A stretch of 64,000 bases of DNA from positions 1,714,479-1,778,478 of the forward strand of contig NZ_WUTW01000002.1 of assembly GCF_009831215.1 (NCBI RefSeq), in the 5' to 3' direction. Under the pieces are notes generated by a model. It was given only the letters and a program-made list of their open reading frames with translations. It made no database searches and had not been told where the DNA came from. This DNA is from Actinomadura rayongensis (GTDB lineage: Bacteria > Actinomycetota > Actinomycetes > Streptosporangiales > Streptosporangiaceae). The first letter of the stretch is position 1, and each line of letters starts with the position of its first letter. Positions 28,111 through 36,930 of the stretch are shown here, in pieces. Made by a program: the position numbers and the translations under genes.

Positions 28111-28184
28111 TCGGGGTGGCGGGATTTGAACCCACGGCCTCTTCGTCCCGAACGAAGCGCGCTGCCAAGCTGCGCTACACCCCG
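28111..28184 (-). tRNA. tRNA-Pro (anticodon CGG)
   Basis: 74 nt with a complete cloverleaf: acceptor CGGGGTG pairs with CACCCCG plus discriminator A; the D arm holds AGCTTGGCAG; the anticodon stem CTTCG/CGAAG encloses TTCGGGA, anticodon CGG, reading CCG proline codons; the T arm is GTGGG-TTCAAAT-CCCGC. CCA is not encoded. The 3' end faces the variable region to the left, and a hairpin terminator follows. Confidence 0.97.
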
Positions 28185-28272
28185 GTTGGTGGCTGCCCGG
28201 GAGTCGTACGTTCTCCCGGCGCCTCGCCTACTCTAGCGGATCCGCAGGGGTGATGCGTCCCTGATTCTTCCG

Positions 28273-29169
28273 TCAGCGGGGGACGAGGGTCAGCAGCGTG
28301 GCCTCGGGCGGGCAGCAGAAGCGCATGGGGGCCTTGGGGGACGTGCCGAGGCCGGCGGAGACGTGGAGCCAGGCGCCGCGATGTTTGTGCAGGCCCTTCA
28401 CGCGCGGGCGGTCCAGGCCGCAGTTCGTCGCCAGGGCGCCGTAGAAGGGGACGCAGACCTGGCCGCCGTGGGTGTGGCCCGCGAGGAGCAGGTCGTAGCC
28501 GTCGGCGACGAAACGGTCCATGACGGACGGTTCGGGCGAGTGCATCACGCCGAAGTGGACGTCGGCCTGCGGGTCGACCGGGCCGGCGATGCGGTCGTAG
28601 CGGCCCCGGCCGATGTGGGTGTCGTCCACGCCGCCGAACTCGACGTCCAGGCCGCCCACCTTCAGGCGGCCGATCCGGTTGTTGAGGTCCAGCCAGCCCG
28701 CGGCCTGCAGCGACGAGCCCAGCTCGCGGTAGGGCAGCGACGGTTCGCGGGAGCGCTTGGCGTAGTCGGAGCGGCTCGTCCGCCACACGTAGCGCAGCGG
28801 GTTCTTGAACACCGGCGCGTACAGGTCGTTGGAGCCGTAGACGAAGACGCCCGGACGGTCCAGGAGGGGGCCGAGGGCGTCCAGGAACGGGCCGATCGCG
28901 TCGCGGTGGGCGAGCGAGTCGCCGGTGTTGACGACGAGGTCGGGTTCGAGGGCGTCCAGGGAGCGCACCCAGTGGATCAGGCGCGTCCGGCCGGGCGTGA
29001 GGTGCGCGTCGGAGAGGTGCAGCACCTTGATCGCCGGACGACCGGGCGGCAGCACCGGCACCTCGACCCGGCGCAGCCGGAACCAGTTGCGCTCGATGAC
29101 CGAGGCGTACCCGAAGGTGGCGGCGCCGGCGGCGGCGAGTCCCAGGGGCACGGCGTACAGCTTTCGCAC
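28273..29169 (-). CDS. Membrane-anchored metallophosphoesterase
   Basis: 298 residues from GTG 29169, which has GGAAGGAG 5 nt upstream. A short membrane helix (LYAVPLGLAAAGAATFGYA) precedes the calcineurin-like fold with LHLSDAHL, VNTGDSL, YGSNDLY, VMHSPEP and LAGHTHGGQV, the full set of metal ligands. YkuE/Rv3683-type proteins act on membrane-linked phosphate esters. The gene lies in the conserved ponA2-wblA neighbourhood, as in mycobacteria. It faces the tRNA and diverges from yqeY. Confidence 0.93.
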   Translation of the reverse strand: MRKLYAVPLGLAAAGAATFGYASVIERNWFRLRRVEVPVLPPGRPAIKVLHLSDAHLTPGRTRLIHWVRSLDALEPDLVVNTGDSLAHRDAIGPFLDALGPLLDRPGVFVYGSNDLYAPVFKNPLRYVWRTSRSDYAKRSREPSLPYRELGSSLQAAGWLDLNNRIGRLKVGGLDVEFGGVDDTHIGRGRYDRIAGPVDPQADVHFGVMHSPEPSVMDRFVADGYDLLLAGHTHGGQVCVPFYGALATNCGLDRPRVKGLHKHRGAWLHVSAGLGTSPKAPMRFCCPPEATLLTLVPR

Positions 29170-29261
29170 GGTTCTCCTTCCCGATCGTCCCATCGTTCCA
29201 GACGCGAGGGACCCACGGTAATCGTGATGAGTGGGACGCGCCGGAAGGGCATGATGTGGTC

Positions 29262-29717
29262 ATGAGCGACCTGAAGGCGAGGCTGGAGACCGACCTGTCC
29301 GCCGCGATGAAGGCCCGGGACGAACTGCGCACCCGCACGCTGCGCATGGCCCTGACCGCGGTGAAGAACGAGGAGGTCGCGGGGAAGCGGGCGCGCGAGC
29401 TGTCCGACGACGACGTCGTCAAGGTGCTGGCGCGCGAGGCGAAGAAGCGGCGCGAGGCCGCGACGGCGTTCGCGGACGCGGGCCGCGCCGAGCAGGCGCA
29501 GGCCGAGCGCGACGAGGGCGGCGTCCTGGACGCCTACCTCCCGGCGCAGCTCGACGACACCGAGCTGACCGCGCTGGTCGCCGACGCGATCGCCGAGACG
29601 GGCGCGTCCGGCCCGCGCGGCATCGGCCAGGTCATGAAGGTCGTCAACCCGAAGGTCGCCGGCCGCGCCGAGGGCGGACGCGTCGCCGCCGAGGTGAAGC
29701 GCCAGCTCACCGCCTAG
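29262..29717 (+). CDS. GatB/YqeY domain protein
   Basis: 151 residues from ATG 29262 (an in-frame ATG lies 6 nt upstream); no strong ribosome-binding site is present, so it may be leaderless. LKARLETDLSAAMKARDELR, ALTAVKNEEV and the C-terminal GPRGIGQVMKVVNPKVAGRAEG are typical YqeY features, resembling the tRNA-binding tail of GatB. YqeY proteins are small and widespread; a role in tRNA-linked amidation or translation quality is suspected but not shown. It converges on the penicillin-binding protein gene with only 4 nt between the stops. Confidence 0.93.
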   Translation: MSDLKARLETDLSAAMKARDELRTRTLRMALTAVKNEEVAGKRARELSDDDVVKVLAREAKKRREAATAFADAGRAEQAQAERDEGGVLDAYLPAQLDDTELTALVADAIAETGASGPRGIGQVMKVVNPKVAGRAEGGRVAAEVKRQLTA

Positions 29718-29721
29718 CCGG

Positions 29722-32037
29722 TCAGTGGCCGTGGCGGCCCGGGAGCGGGAAGTCGGGCGTGAGGTTCGGGGACGGCGGGGGGCTGTCGCCGTTCCCGGGC
29801 TGGTCCGGCTTGCCCTTGCTCACGTAGATGATGACCGAGCTGCCGATCGGGGCCTCGCTGCCGCCGTCGGGTGAGGTGGACGCGACGCGGCCCTTCTCCT
29901 CGTCGGACTCGACGGCGCCGGACGCGACGCTCACCGAGAACTGCTCCGCCTTCAGCCGCGCGATGGCGTCGGCGACGGTCATGCCGCGGACGTCCGGGAC
30001 GGTCGCGGTGTCGCCGAAGTCGCCGACCGGGCGGGAGAAGCCGGGGGCCGGGCGGCCAGAGAGCGCGCGCTCCATGCTCTGCTGCCAGATCGCGGCGGGC
30101 TGGTCGGCGCCGAAGACGCCGTAGACCTTGTAGCGGTTCGGGCCGCGCGGGTCCCAGTAGGCGGTCGCGGCGGCGAGGTTCGGGGTGAAACCGGCGAACA
30201 CGGCGCACATGTGCTCTTCACAGGTGCCGGTCTTGCCGGCGGCGGGACGGCCGATGCTGCGCCCGCGCGCGGTGCCCTTGGTCAGGACGCCCTGGAGGAT
30301 GGAGTTGACCTCGTCGGCCAGCGGCTCGTCGATGACCTGGCTGCAGTTGGAGCCGGGGACGGAGATCTTCTTGCCGTTCGGGTCGGTGACCGACGTGATC
30401 GAGATCGGCGCGCAGTACCGTCCGCGCGCGGCGAAGCCTGCGTAGGCGGCGGCGAGGTGCACCATGTCGATCTCGTTGGTGCCGAGCACCTGGGACGGGA
30501 ACTCGTCCAGCGGCGCACCGGTCGCCTTCTTCATACCGAACTTCTTGGCCATCTTGATGGCGTCGCAGAGCCCGACCTTCTTCTCCAACTGGGCGTAGAA
30601 GGTGTTCACCGAGTGCCAGGTGCCGGTCTTGAGGTTGTAGGACCCGGCTTCGGCGGGGTCGGAGTTACTGGGGCTCCAGCTCTGCGTGGGGCCGCCCTTG
30701 CAGTTGGTCATGCCCGAAACCGTGGTGGAACTGCCGGAGGTGAAGGACGTCGTGACGGGCAGGCCCTCCTCCAGCGCGGTGGCCAGCGTGAACACCTTGA
30801 ACGTCGATCCGGCCGAGATCCCCACGCCGCCGCCGTGCTGACGGTCGGCGGCGAGGTTGATGGACGTCCGGCCGGTGCCCGAGCCGAAGCGCTTGCTGAG
30901 GCCGATCGCGCGCAGCTTCCCGGTGCCCGGCTCGACCATCGCCTCCGCGCCGACCTTCTGGCTCGTCGGCGACACGGTGTTGCGCAGGGCCTGGTCGGCG
31001 GCCTTCTGCGCCTTCGGGTCCAGCGTCGTCCGGATGCGGTAGCCGCCCCGGTTCAGTTTGTTCACGACGTTCTGCTGCTGCTTGGGCGTCAGGGACCAGT
31101 ACTTGCCGTCCGACAGGATGTTGAGCATGTCGTACTTCACGTACTCGCAGAAGTACGGCACATCGCTGCTCTCGCACCCGCCGACCGGGTCGGTGCGGTT
31201 CAGCTCGATCGGCCTGGCGGCCGACGTCCGCGCCTGCTCCTGGCTGATGTGCCCGAGCTGCGCCATCCGGTACAGGACGATGTCGCGCCGCTTGCGCGCC
31301 TCGGCCGGATGCAGGATCGGGTCGTAGGCGGTCGGGTTCTGGGTGATGCCGGCGAGGAGCGCGGCCTCCTCCAGGCTCAGCTTGGACGCGGGCTTGCTGA
31401 AGTAGCGCTTCGCCGCGGCCTGCACGCCGTACGCGCCGGACCCGAAGTACGCGATGTTGAGGTAGCCCTGAAGGATCTCGTCCTTCGTCATGTGCTCCTC
31501 GAGGTCGAGCGCGAACCGCAGCTCGCGGATCTTGCGCCCGACGGTCGGCGCGGTGACCTCCTGGTACTCCTCCTTGGTCTTGGCGCCGTCCACGAGGATG
31601 TTCTTCACGTACTGCTGGGTGAGGGTGGAGCCGCCCTGCGTCTGCTCGGTCTCGACGTTGGACGCGAGCGCGCGGATCGTGCCCTTGATGTCGAGGGCGC
31701 CGTGCGTGTAGAAGCGGGAGTCCTCGATGTCGACGATGGCCGTCCGCATGATGGGCGCGACCTTGTCCAGTTTGACCGATTCGCGGTAGCGGTCGAAGAA
31801 CGTGGCGATCTGCTTGCCGTTGGCGTCGTACACGACCGTCTTCTCCGACGGCGGCTTGGAGCGCAGCCGGCTGTCCATGCCCTGGAAGTCGGTGGCGGCG
31901 TTGCGGGCCGTGAGACCCGCGCCGCCGACGCCGGGCAGCGCGACGAACGCGACCAGGACGCCCGCGACCACCGCCGCGCCGAGCAGCCTGAACAGCGTGG
32001 AGAAGGGGTTCGCCCGATCGTGGTTCGCCTCGTTCAC
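29722..32037 (-). CDS. ponA2: Bifunctional class A penicillin-binding protein with PASTA domain
   Basis: Peptidoglycan glycosyltransferase and transpeptidase, 771 residues from GTG 32037 (the frame is open upstream to 32130). A cytoplasmic tail and one membrane helix (about 12-40) precede the GT51 domain with catalytic EDSRFYTHG (Glu105) and QGGSTLTQQ. The transpeptidase has SxxK (STFK, Ser411), SVN (476-478) and KTG (602-604). One PASTA domain (about 674-740; VPDVRGMTVADAIARL) and a Pro-rich tail end the protein. Orthologous by context to mycobacterial ponA2 (Rv3682), divergent from the WhiB gene as there. The symbol rests on this synteny. Confidence 0.95.
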   Translation of the reverse strand: MNEANHDRANPFSTLFRLLGAAVVAGVLVAFVALPGVGGAGLTARNAATDFQGMDSRLRSKPPSEKTVVYDANGKQIATFFDRYRESVKLDKVAPIMRTAIVDIEDSRFYTHGALDIKGTIRALASNVETEQTQGGSTLTQQYVKNILVDGAKTKEEYQEVTAPTVGRKIRELRFALDLEEHMTKDEILQGYLNIAYFGSGAYGVQAAAKRYFSKPASKLSLEEAALLAGITQNPTAYDPILHPAEARKRRDIVLYRMAQLGHISQEQARTSAARPIELNRTDPVGGCESSDVPYFCEYVKYDMLNILSDGKYWSLTPKQQQNVVNKLNRGGYRIRTTLDPKAQKAADQALRNTVSPTSQKVGAEAMVEPGTGKLRAIGLSKRFGSGTGRTSINLAADRQHGGGVGISAGSTFKVFTLATALEEGLPVTTSFTSGSSTTVSGMTNCKGGPTQSWSPSNSDPAEAGSYNLKTGTWHSVNTFYAQLEKKVGLCDAIKMAKKFGMKKATGAPLDEFPSQVLGTNEIDMVHLAAAYAGFAARGRYCAPISITSVTDPNGKKISVPGSNCSQVIDEPLADEVNSILQGVLTKGTARGRSIGRPAAGKTGTCEEHMCAVFAGFTPNLAAATAYWDPRGPNRYKVYGVFGADQPAAIWQQSMERALSGRPAPGFSRPVGDFGDTATVPDVRGMTVADAIARLKAEQFSVSVASGAVESDEEKGRVASTSPDGGSEAPIGSSVIIYVSKGKPDQPGNGDSPPPSPNLTPDFPLPGRHGH

Positions 32038-32361
32038 GGACCCTAGGGTACGCGGGACGACCAGTGCATACCGGGCGGCCCGGCGGGGGCGCACGGGATT
32101 CGGCCTGCGAAGACCTTTATTGAAGATCATTCCAGTAGAGGGTCAAGGGCGACTCCGGGCGCCCTGTCCGCGGCGGGTGACTAGTCCGTTCCGGCGGTAT
32201 GGCCCTGGTGGGCTATATCGAGAATGGGTCCATCGGGGACTGTTGAATCGCCCCCCGCTTCCGTAAGTTCTTCCCCACGGCTTTCGTTTGGCGGCCTGAC
32301 GTCCGCGCCCGTCCGGCCAGGGAGCGCAAATCGACTGAGACCCTAGGGGAGTGGGGCCAAG

Positions 32362-32673
32362 ATGTGGATCACGGATTGGACCGCACGCGCCGCCTGCCGT
32401 AACGCGGACCCGGACGCCCTGTTCGTGCAGGGCGCCGCGCAGAACCGAGCCAAGCTCATCTGCCGCGGCTGCCCCGTGCGGACGGAGTGCCTCGCCGACG
32501 CTCTCGACAACCGGATCGAATTCGGTGTCTGGGGTGGGATGACCGAGCGTGAGCGTCGAGCTCTGCTGCGGCGGCGTCCGGATGTGCGTTCGTGGCGCGA
32601 GCTGCTGGAGACCGCCAAGGAGGAGTACGAGCGATCGGTGGACGCCGAGGAGGCGGAGCTGGTCGCGAGTTAG
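32362..32673 (+). CDS. wblA: WhiB-family iron-sulfur regulator WblA/WhiB4
   Basis: 103 residues. Four cysteines (Cys12, Cys34, Cys37, Cys43) in the C...CxxCxxxxxC pattern bind a 4Fe-4S cluster; GVWGGMTERERR is the family turn and the Arg-rich stretch after it binds DNA. FVQGAAQNRAKLICRGCPVRTECLADALDN is almost the WblA/WhiB4 sequence as I remember it (shown in pieces: VQGAAQ, CPVRTECLADALDN). Neighbours (ponA2 on one side, two ArsA-like ATPases on the other) match SCO3577-3580 and Rv3679-3682. In Streptomyces WblA links development and antibiotic production; in mycobacteria WhiB4 handles redox stress. Confidence 0.93.
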   Translation: MWITDWTARAACRNADPDALFVQGAAQNRAKLICRGCPVRTECLADALDNRIEFGVWGGMTERERRALLRRRPDVRSWRELLETAKEEYERSVDAEEAELVAS

Positions 32674-32739
32674 CGGCGGTCGCGGCGGTCCTCGGGCGGT
32701 GACGCCCGGTCGGCGGGGCCGTCGTGTGCAGTGTTGATA

Positions 32740-32780
32740 CGGCCGCGGTGTCGTCGTCCCGGACGACGGTGCCGCGGCCG
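32740..32780. terminator. Bidirectional terminator between wblA and the ATPase operon
   Basis: CGGCCGCGG pairs with CCGCGGCCG, with an inner stem CGTCGTCC/GGACGACG. It lies between two convergent genes. There is no T-run, as is common in actinomycetes. Confidence 0.6.
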
Positions 32781-32905
32781 AATCCGTTCCCGGACGCGTA
32801 ACGGGCGTGTTACCGGGTTCTCCGGCCATTCACAAGATCATCGCGGTGGAACGAAACGAACATCGCGTGAAATGTGTTGTTACCGATTGGTAAATGGCCG
32901 GACGG

Positions 32906-34036
32906 TCACGCGGCCGGCGAAGGCCCGGCCAAGTCGGCGCCCACCCGGCGCAATCCCGCCAGATCGTGGACGTCCTCGGCCTGCGCCGCCACCGCCGTCA
33001 CCGGAACGGCCGGATGCGTCGTCGCGAACCCGTCCCGCAGCCGCGCCTCCCGGGCCGCGAGCTGCATCCGCCCGGTGTGCAGCCGCAGCAGCGCCGCCGT
33101 CACCGCGTGCTCGCCCCGGTGCTCCAGCGTCTCGGCGGCGGCCTGGGCGCGCGCGGCCGACAGGACGTCCTCCGCCTCGTGCACCCGGTTGACCACGACC
33201 CCGGCCAGCGGCATCCGCTCCCGTGCCAGCCGGTCCACGAAGTAGGACGCCTCGCGCAGCGCGTCCGGCTCGGGCGCCGCGACGACGAGGAACGCGGTCC
33301 CCGGCGTCTGGAGCAGCCGGAACGTCTTCTCCGCGCGCTCGCGGAACCCGCCGAACATCGTGTCGAACGCGGCGACGAACGTCTGGACGTCCCGCAGGAG
33401 CTGCACGCCGAGCACCTTGTTGATCGCGCCGGTGAACATGCCGAACCCGGCGCTGATGACCTTCACGCCGAACCGTCCGCCGGTCTTGGCGGGCGCGGCG
33501 AGGATCTTCATGAACCGGCCGTCCAGGAAGCGGCCCATGCGCTCGGGGGCGTCGAGGAAGTCCAGGGCGTTCCGCGACGGCGGCGTGTCCACGACGATGA
33601 GGTCCCAGGCGCCGGAGCGGTGGAGCTGGCCGAGCTTCTCCATCGCCATGTACTCCTGCGTCCCCGACAGGCTGGACGACAGCGACTGGTAGAAGGGATT
33701 GGCGAGGATCTGGCGGGCCCGGTCGGGGTCGGCGTGCGCCTCGACGATCTCGTCGAAGGTGCGCTTCATGTCGAGCATCATCGCGTGCAGCTCGCCGTCG
33801 CCCTCGACGTCGATGCGGCGCGGGCTGTTGTCCAGCTCCGACAGCCCCATCGACTGGGCGAGGCGGCGCGCGGGGTCGACGGTGAGGACGACGACGTCGC
33901 GGCCCCGTTCGGCGGCGCGCACGCCGAGCGCGGCGGCGGTCGTGGTCTTGCCGACGCCGCCGGAGCCGCAGCACACGATGATCTTGGTGCGCGGGTCGTC
34001 CAGCAGCGCGTCCACGTCGAGCGGCCGAGTCGTCAC
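32906..34036 (-). CDS. Get3/ArsA-like ATPase, second of pair (Rv3680-like)
   Basis: 376 residues from GTG 34036; GGAGGAG is upstream. P-loop GSGGVGKTT (about 24-32), switch VDPARRLAQSMGL, and VVDTPPSRNALDF match the anion-transporting ATPase/Get3 group. It is 17 nt downstream of its paralogue. Such pairs are fixed beside wblA in actinobacteria; in M. tuberculosis the pair is linked to glycerol metabolism and stress tolerance, as I recall. No arsenic genes are near, so arsenite pumping is unlikely. The C-terminal half (MFGGFRERAEKTFRLL, TAFLVVAAPEPDALREA) is typical. Confidence 0.92.
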   Translation of the reverse strand: MTTRPLDVDALLDDPRTKIIVCCGSGGVGKTTTAAALGVRAAERGRDVVVLTVDPARRLAQSMGLSELDNSPRRIDVEGDGELHAMMLDMKRTFDEIVEAHADPDRARQILANPFYQSLSSSLSGTQEYMAMEKLGQLHRSGAWDLIVVDTPPSRNALDFLDAPERMGRFLDGRFMKILAAPAKTGGRFGVKVISAGFGMFTGAINKVLGVQLLRDVQTFVAAFDTMFGGFRERAEKTFRLLQTPGTAFLVVAAPEPDALREASYFVDRLARERMPLAGVVVNRVHEAEDVLSAARAQAAAETLEHRGEHAVTAALLRLHTGRMQLAAREARLRDGFATTHPAVPVTAVAAQAEDVHDLAGLRRVGADLAGPSPAA

Positions 34037-34053
34037 GGGGCTGTCTCCTCCGG

Positions 34054-35061
34054 TCAGGCCGCGCCCTGGTCGCGCAGCGCGGTCGCCAGCACGTGCAGCC
34101 CGGCGAGGTCCATGCCGTCGCCGAGCAGCGGCAGCGTGTAGCGCGGACGGTCGAGGGTCTCCAGCCGTTCCTTCTCGCGGGCCTGCAGCGCGGTGCGGCG
34201 GGCGTGCTCGGCGGCCTCGGCGGCGAGGACGGCGGCGATGCGGTCGGCGTCGTCCTCGATCCCGGCGGCCTTGAGCCCGCGCTCGACGTCCTCCAGGTCC
34301 AGCCGGCCGGCCGCCGCGTCCGCGCGGACCTCGGGCGGCAGCAGCGGCTCGTGCTCCATGTTCACGAACACGCCGCCGACGGGCAGGCCGACGGCGGTCA
34401 GCTCGGCGATGCCGTCCATCGTCTCCTGGACGGGCATCTCCTCCAGCAGCGTGACGAAGTGGACGGCCGTCTCCGGGCTCCGCACGACCTTCATCACGGT
34501 GTCGGCGTGGTTGCGGATCGGCCCGACCTTCGCCAGCCCCGACACCTCGTCGTTGACGTTGAGGAACTTGGTGATGCGTCCGGTCGGGGGCGCGTCCATC
34601 ACGACGGCGTCGTACAGGAACGCGCCGCTCTTGGTGCGACGGCGGACGGACTCGCTGGTCTTGCCGGTCAGGATGACGTCCCGCAGCCCGGGCGCGATCG
34701 TGGTCACGAAGTCCACGATGCCGAGCCGGGTCATCGCCTTCCCGGCCCGCTTGAGGCTGTAGAACATCTCCAGGTATTCGAGCAGCGCCTCTTCGGTGTC
34801 GATGGCGAGCGCGTGGACGTCCCCGCCGTCCCGGCCGGACGCGACGCGGCGCTCCTCGTAGGGGAGCGGCGGGCAGTCGAAGAGCTGGGCGATGCCCTGG
34901 CGGCCCTCGACCTCGACCAGGAGGACCTTCTTGCCCCCGGCGGCCAGCGCCAGCGCCAGCGCGGCGGCGACCGTCGTCTTGCCCGTGCCGCCCTTGCCGG
35001 TGACGACGTGGAGGCGCACGCCGTCCCAGTCGGTGTCTCTCGCGCTCACTCGATCGACCAT
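34054..35061 (-). CDS. Get3/ArsA-like ATPase, first of pair (Rv3679-like)
   Basis: 335 residues from ATG 35061, with GGAG about 10 nt upstream. P-loop GKGGTGKTT (22-30), VEVEGRQGIAQLFD, and VVMDAPPTGRITKFLNV (where the Asp and two Pro form the switch II-like DAPPTG) mark the ArsA/Get3 family. It is the first gene of a two-gene operon and probably forms a heterodimer with its partner. The neighbourhood matches Rv3679-Rv3680 and SCO3577-SCO3578. Confidence 0.92.
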   Translation of the reverse strand: MVDRVSARDTDWDGVRLHVVTGKGGTGKTTVAAALALALAAGGKKVLLVEVEGRQGIAQLFDCPPLPYEERRVASGRDGGDVHALAIDTEEALLEYLEMFYSLKRAGKAMTRLGIVDFVTTIAPGLRDVILTGKTSESVRRRTKSGAFLYDAVVMDAPPTGRITKFLNVNDEVSGLAKVGPIRNHADTVMKVVRSPETAVHFVTLLEEMPVQETMDGIAELTAVGLPVGGVFVNMEHEPLLPPEVRADAAAGRLDLEDVERGLKAAGIEDDADRIAAVLAAEAAEHARRTALQAREKERLETLDRPRYTLPLLGDGMDLAGLHVLATALRDQGAA

Positions 35062-35227
35062 ATCGCCTGTTCTCCGATGACTCCGGACGGCCTTCCGACC
35101 AAGCACCGACCAAGCAAGTGATTCCTGACACGGTGGCCGAAACCGCCGTCCCGGGTCAAGGCGCACGTGCCCCCGATCGTGGGTACATAACCCTGCGGAC
35201 CGGGCGTCCGGCGTCCGGAGAAGGGAT

Positions 35228-36187
35228 GTGGACGCCATGACGGTGATCTTGGTCGTATTGATCGCGGTGGTCATTGTGGGGTTGTTCGTCGCGGGCTCGT
35301 CGATCCGCGTCGTGCAGCAGTACGAACACGGAATCGTGTTCCGTTTCGGTCAGGTGCAACGCGCGGGCGGGTTGCGGCCCGGCGCGGTGCGGACGCCCGG
35401 GCTGACGGCGATCGTGCCCGTCGTCGAGCGGATGCAGAAGGTCAACCAGCAGACCGTGACGATGAACGTCCCCGGCCAGGAGGGGATCACGCAGGACAAC
35501 GTGAGCGTCCGGGTCGACGCGGTCGTGTACTTCCGGGTGGTCGATCCGATCAAGGCGATCGTGAACGTCCAGAACTACGGGTTCGCGGTCGCGCAGATCG
35601 GCCAGACGTCGCTGCGGTCGGTCATCGGGCAGACGGACATGCAGGAGCTGCTCGGCGAGCGCGAGAAGATCAACGCCCGGCTGCGGCGGATCATGGACGA
35701 GATCACCCGCGACCCGTGGGGCGTCCTCATCGAGCGCGTCGAGATCAAGGACGTGTCGCTGCCCGAGGGCATGAAGCGGTCGATGGCGCGGCAGGCCGAG
35801 GCCGAGCGGGAACGGCGGGCGCGGATCATCGCGGCGGACGGCGAGTTCCAGGCGTCCAAGCGCCTCGCGGCGGCGGCCGAGATCATGTCGCAGGACCCGG
35901 CGTCGCTCCAGCTGCGCCTGCTCCAGACCGTCGTGGACGTGGCGGCGGAGAAGAACAGCACGCTGGTCATGCCGCTGCCGGTGGAGATCCTGCGCTTCTT
36001 CGACCGGTTCGCGCCCGACGGGGTCGCCAAGAGCGAGGCCGAGAACCGTCCCGACCTCGCCGCGCGGCTGGCGAAGGCGGAGCGGGAGCTGGCGAAGGCC
36101 GCCGAGTCCACGGCCGGCCTCGGATCGCCCGAGGACGTCCCGCCCGTCATCGGCCTGGACGAGCCCAAGCCCGCGGACGGCGACTGA
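35228..36187 (+). CDS. SPFH/band-7 (stomatin-like) membrane protein
   Basis: 319 residues. The GTG at 35228 has GGAG at 7 nt; ATG 35237 is possible. One N-terminal helix (VILVVLIAVVIVGLFVAG) leads into the band-7 domain (VVQQYEHGIVFRFGQV, QKVNQQTVTMNVPGQEGIT, VRVDAVVYFRVVDP, ERVEIKDVSLPEGMKRSMARQ) and a coiled-coil (AEAERERRARIIAADGEFQA). Stomatins make oligomeric membrane microdomains and often work with NfeD proteases, but no NfeD gene is next to it. It diverges from the ATPase operon and precedes the DUF4177-ridA pair. Confidence 0.93.
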   Translation: MDAMTVILVVLIAVVIVGLFVAGSSIRVVQQYEHGIVFRFGQVQRAGGLRPGAVRTPGLTAIVPVVERMQKVNQQTVTMNVPGQEGITQDNVSVRVDAVVYFRVVDPIKAIVNVQNYGFAVAQIGQTSLRSVIGQTDMQELLGEREKINARLRRIMDEITRDPWGVLIERVEIKDVSLPEGMKRSMARQAEAERERRARIIAADGEFQASKRLAAAAEIMSQDPASLQLRLLQTVVDVAAEKNSTLVMPLPVEILRFFDRFAPDGVAKSEAENRPDLAARLAKAERELAKAAESTAGLGSPEDVPPVIGLDEPKPADGD

Positions 36188-36253
36188 AAGCGCGCGACCC
36201 GGCCCGCCCGGGGGCGGGCACTCGCGTGACGGGCGGCCTCTAGGCTTGCCCGC

Positions 36254-36412
36254 ATGAAGAAGTGGGAGTACGCGACCGTGCCGCTGCTGGTGCACGCGAC
36301 GAAGCAGATCCTCGACAACTGGGGCCAGGACGGCTGGGAGCTGGTGACCGTCGTGCCCGGGCCGAACCCGGAGAACCTCGTCGCCTACCTCAAGCGCGAG
36401 CTGGCGTCGTGA
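36254..36412 (+). CDS. DUF4177 small protein
   Basis: 52 residues, MKKWEYATVPLLVHATKQIL then NWGQDGWELVTVVPGP, the usual DUF4177 form. Function unknown. Its stop overlaps the ridA GTG start (GTGA), so the two are translationally coupled. A like-sized gene (Rv3678A) sits at the same place in M. tuberculosis, to my memory. Confidence 0.88.
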   Translation: MKKWEYATVPLLVHATKQILDNWGQDGWELVTVVPGPNPENLVAYLKRELAS

Positions 36413-36876
36413 GCACGGCCGAGGAGCGGCTGGCGGAGCTGGGGCTGGCGCTGCCCGAGGTCGCGGCGCCGCTTGCGGCCTATGTCCCGGCGGTCAGGAC
36501 GGGCTCGCTGCTCTACACGTCCGGGCAGTTGCCGGTGGTCAAGGGCGAGCTGCCGGTCACGGGCAAGGTCGGCGCCGAGGTGACGCCCGAGGACGCCTAC
36601 GAGCAGGCCAGGGTGTGCGCGCTGAACGCGCTCGCGGCGCTGCGCGCGGAGGCGGGCGGGCTGGACCGGATCCGGATCGTCAAGGTCGTCGGGTTCGTGG
36701 CGAGCGCGCCGGGCTTCACCGGGCAGCCGCAGGTCGTCAACGGCGCGAGCGAGCTGTTCGGCGCGGTGCTCGGCGAGCGGGGCGTCCACGCGCGCAGCGC
36801 GGTGGGCGTGGGCGTGCTGCCGAAGGACGCGCCGGTCGAGGTCGAGGTGATCGCGGAGCTGCTGCCGGACGCTTGA
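36409..36876 (+). CDS. RidA-family reactive imine deaminase
   Basis: 155 residues from GTG 36409. RidA proteins hydrolyse toxic enamine/imine intermediates made by PLP enzymes. LLYTSGQLPVVKGELPVTGKVG, ARVCALNALAALRAE, and the active-site stretch ARSAVGVGVLPKDAPVEVEV (Arg for substrate carboxylate, C-terminal Glu) are present. It matches the longer actinobacterial form beside crp (Rv3678c). Coupled to the upstream DUF4177 gene. Confidence 0.92.
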   Translation: MSTAEERLAELGLALPEVAAPLAAYVPAVRTGSLLYTSGQLPVVKGELPVTGKVGAEVTPEDAYEQARVCALNALAALRAEAGGLDRIRIVKVVGFVASAPGFTGQPQVVNGASELFGAVLGERGVHARSAVGVGVLPKDAPVEVEVIAELLPDA

Positions 36877-36930
36877 CAGAACCGCGTTCGGTATGCCCGA
36901 ATGAGCCGATCCGAACGAGGGGGTGGAGCG

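Noticed and set aside
30211..32046. A 611-codon + strand frame
   Set aside because: Antisense to the penicillin-binding protein gene, whose catalytic motifs are all intact.
32906..35061. Arsenite pump ATPase annotation for the two ArsA-like genes
   Set aside because: No arsenic genes are near and the context is the conserved wblA block.
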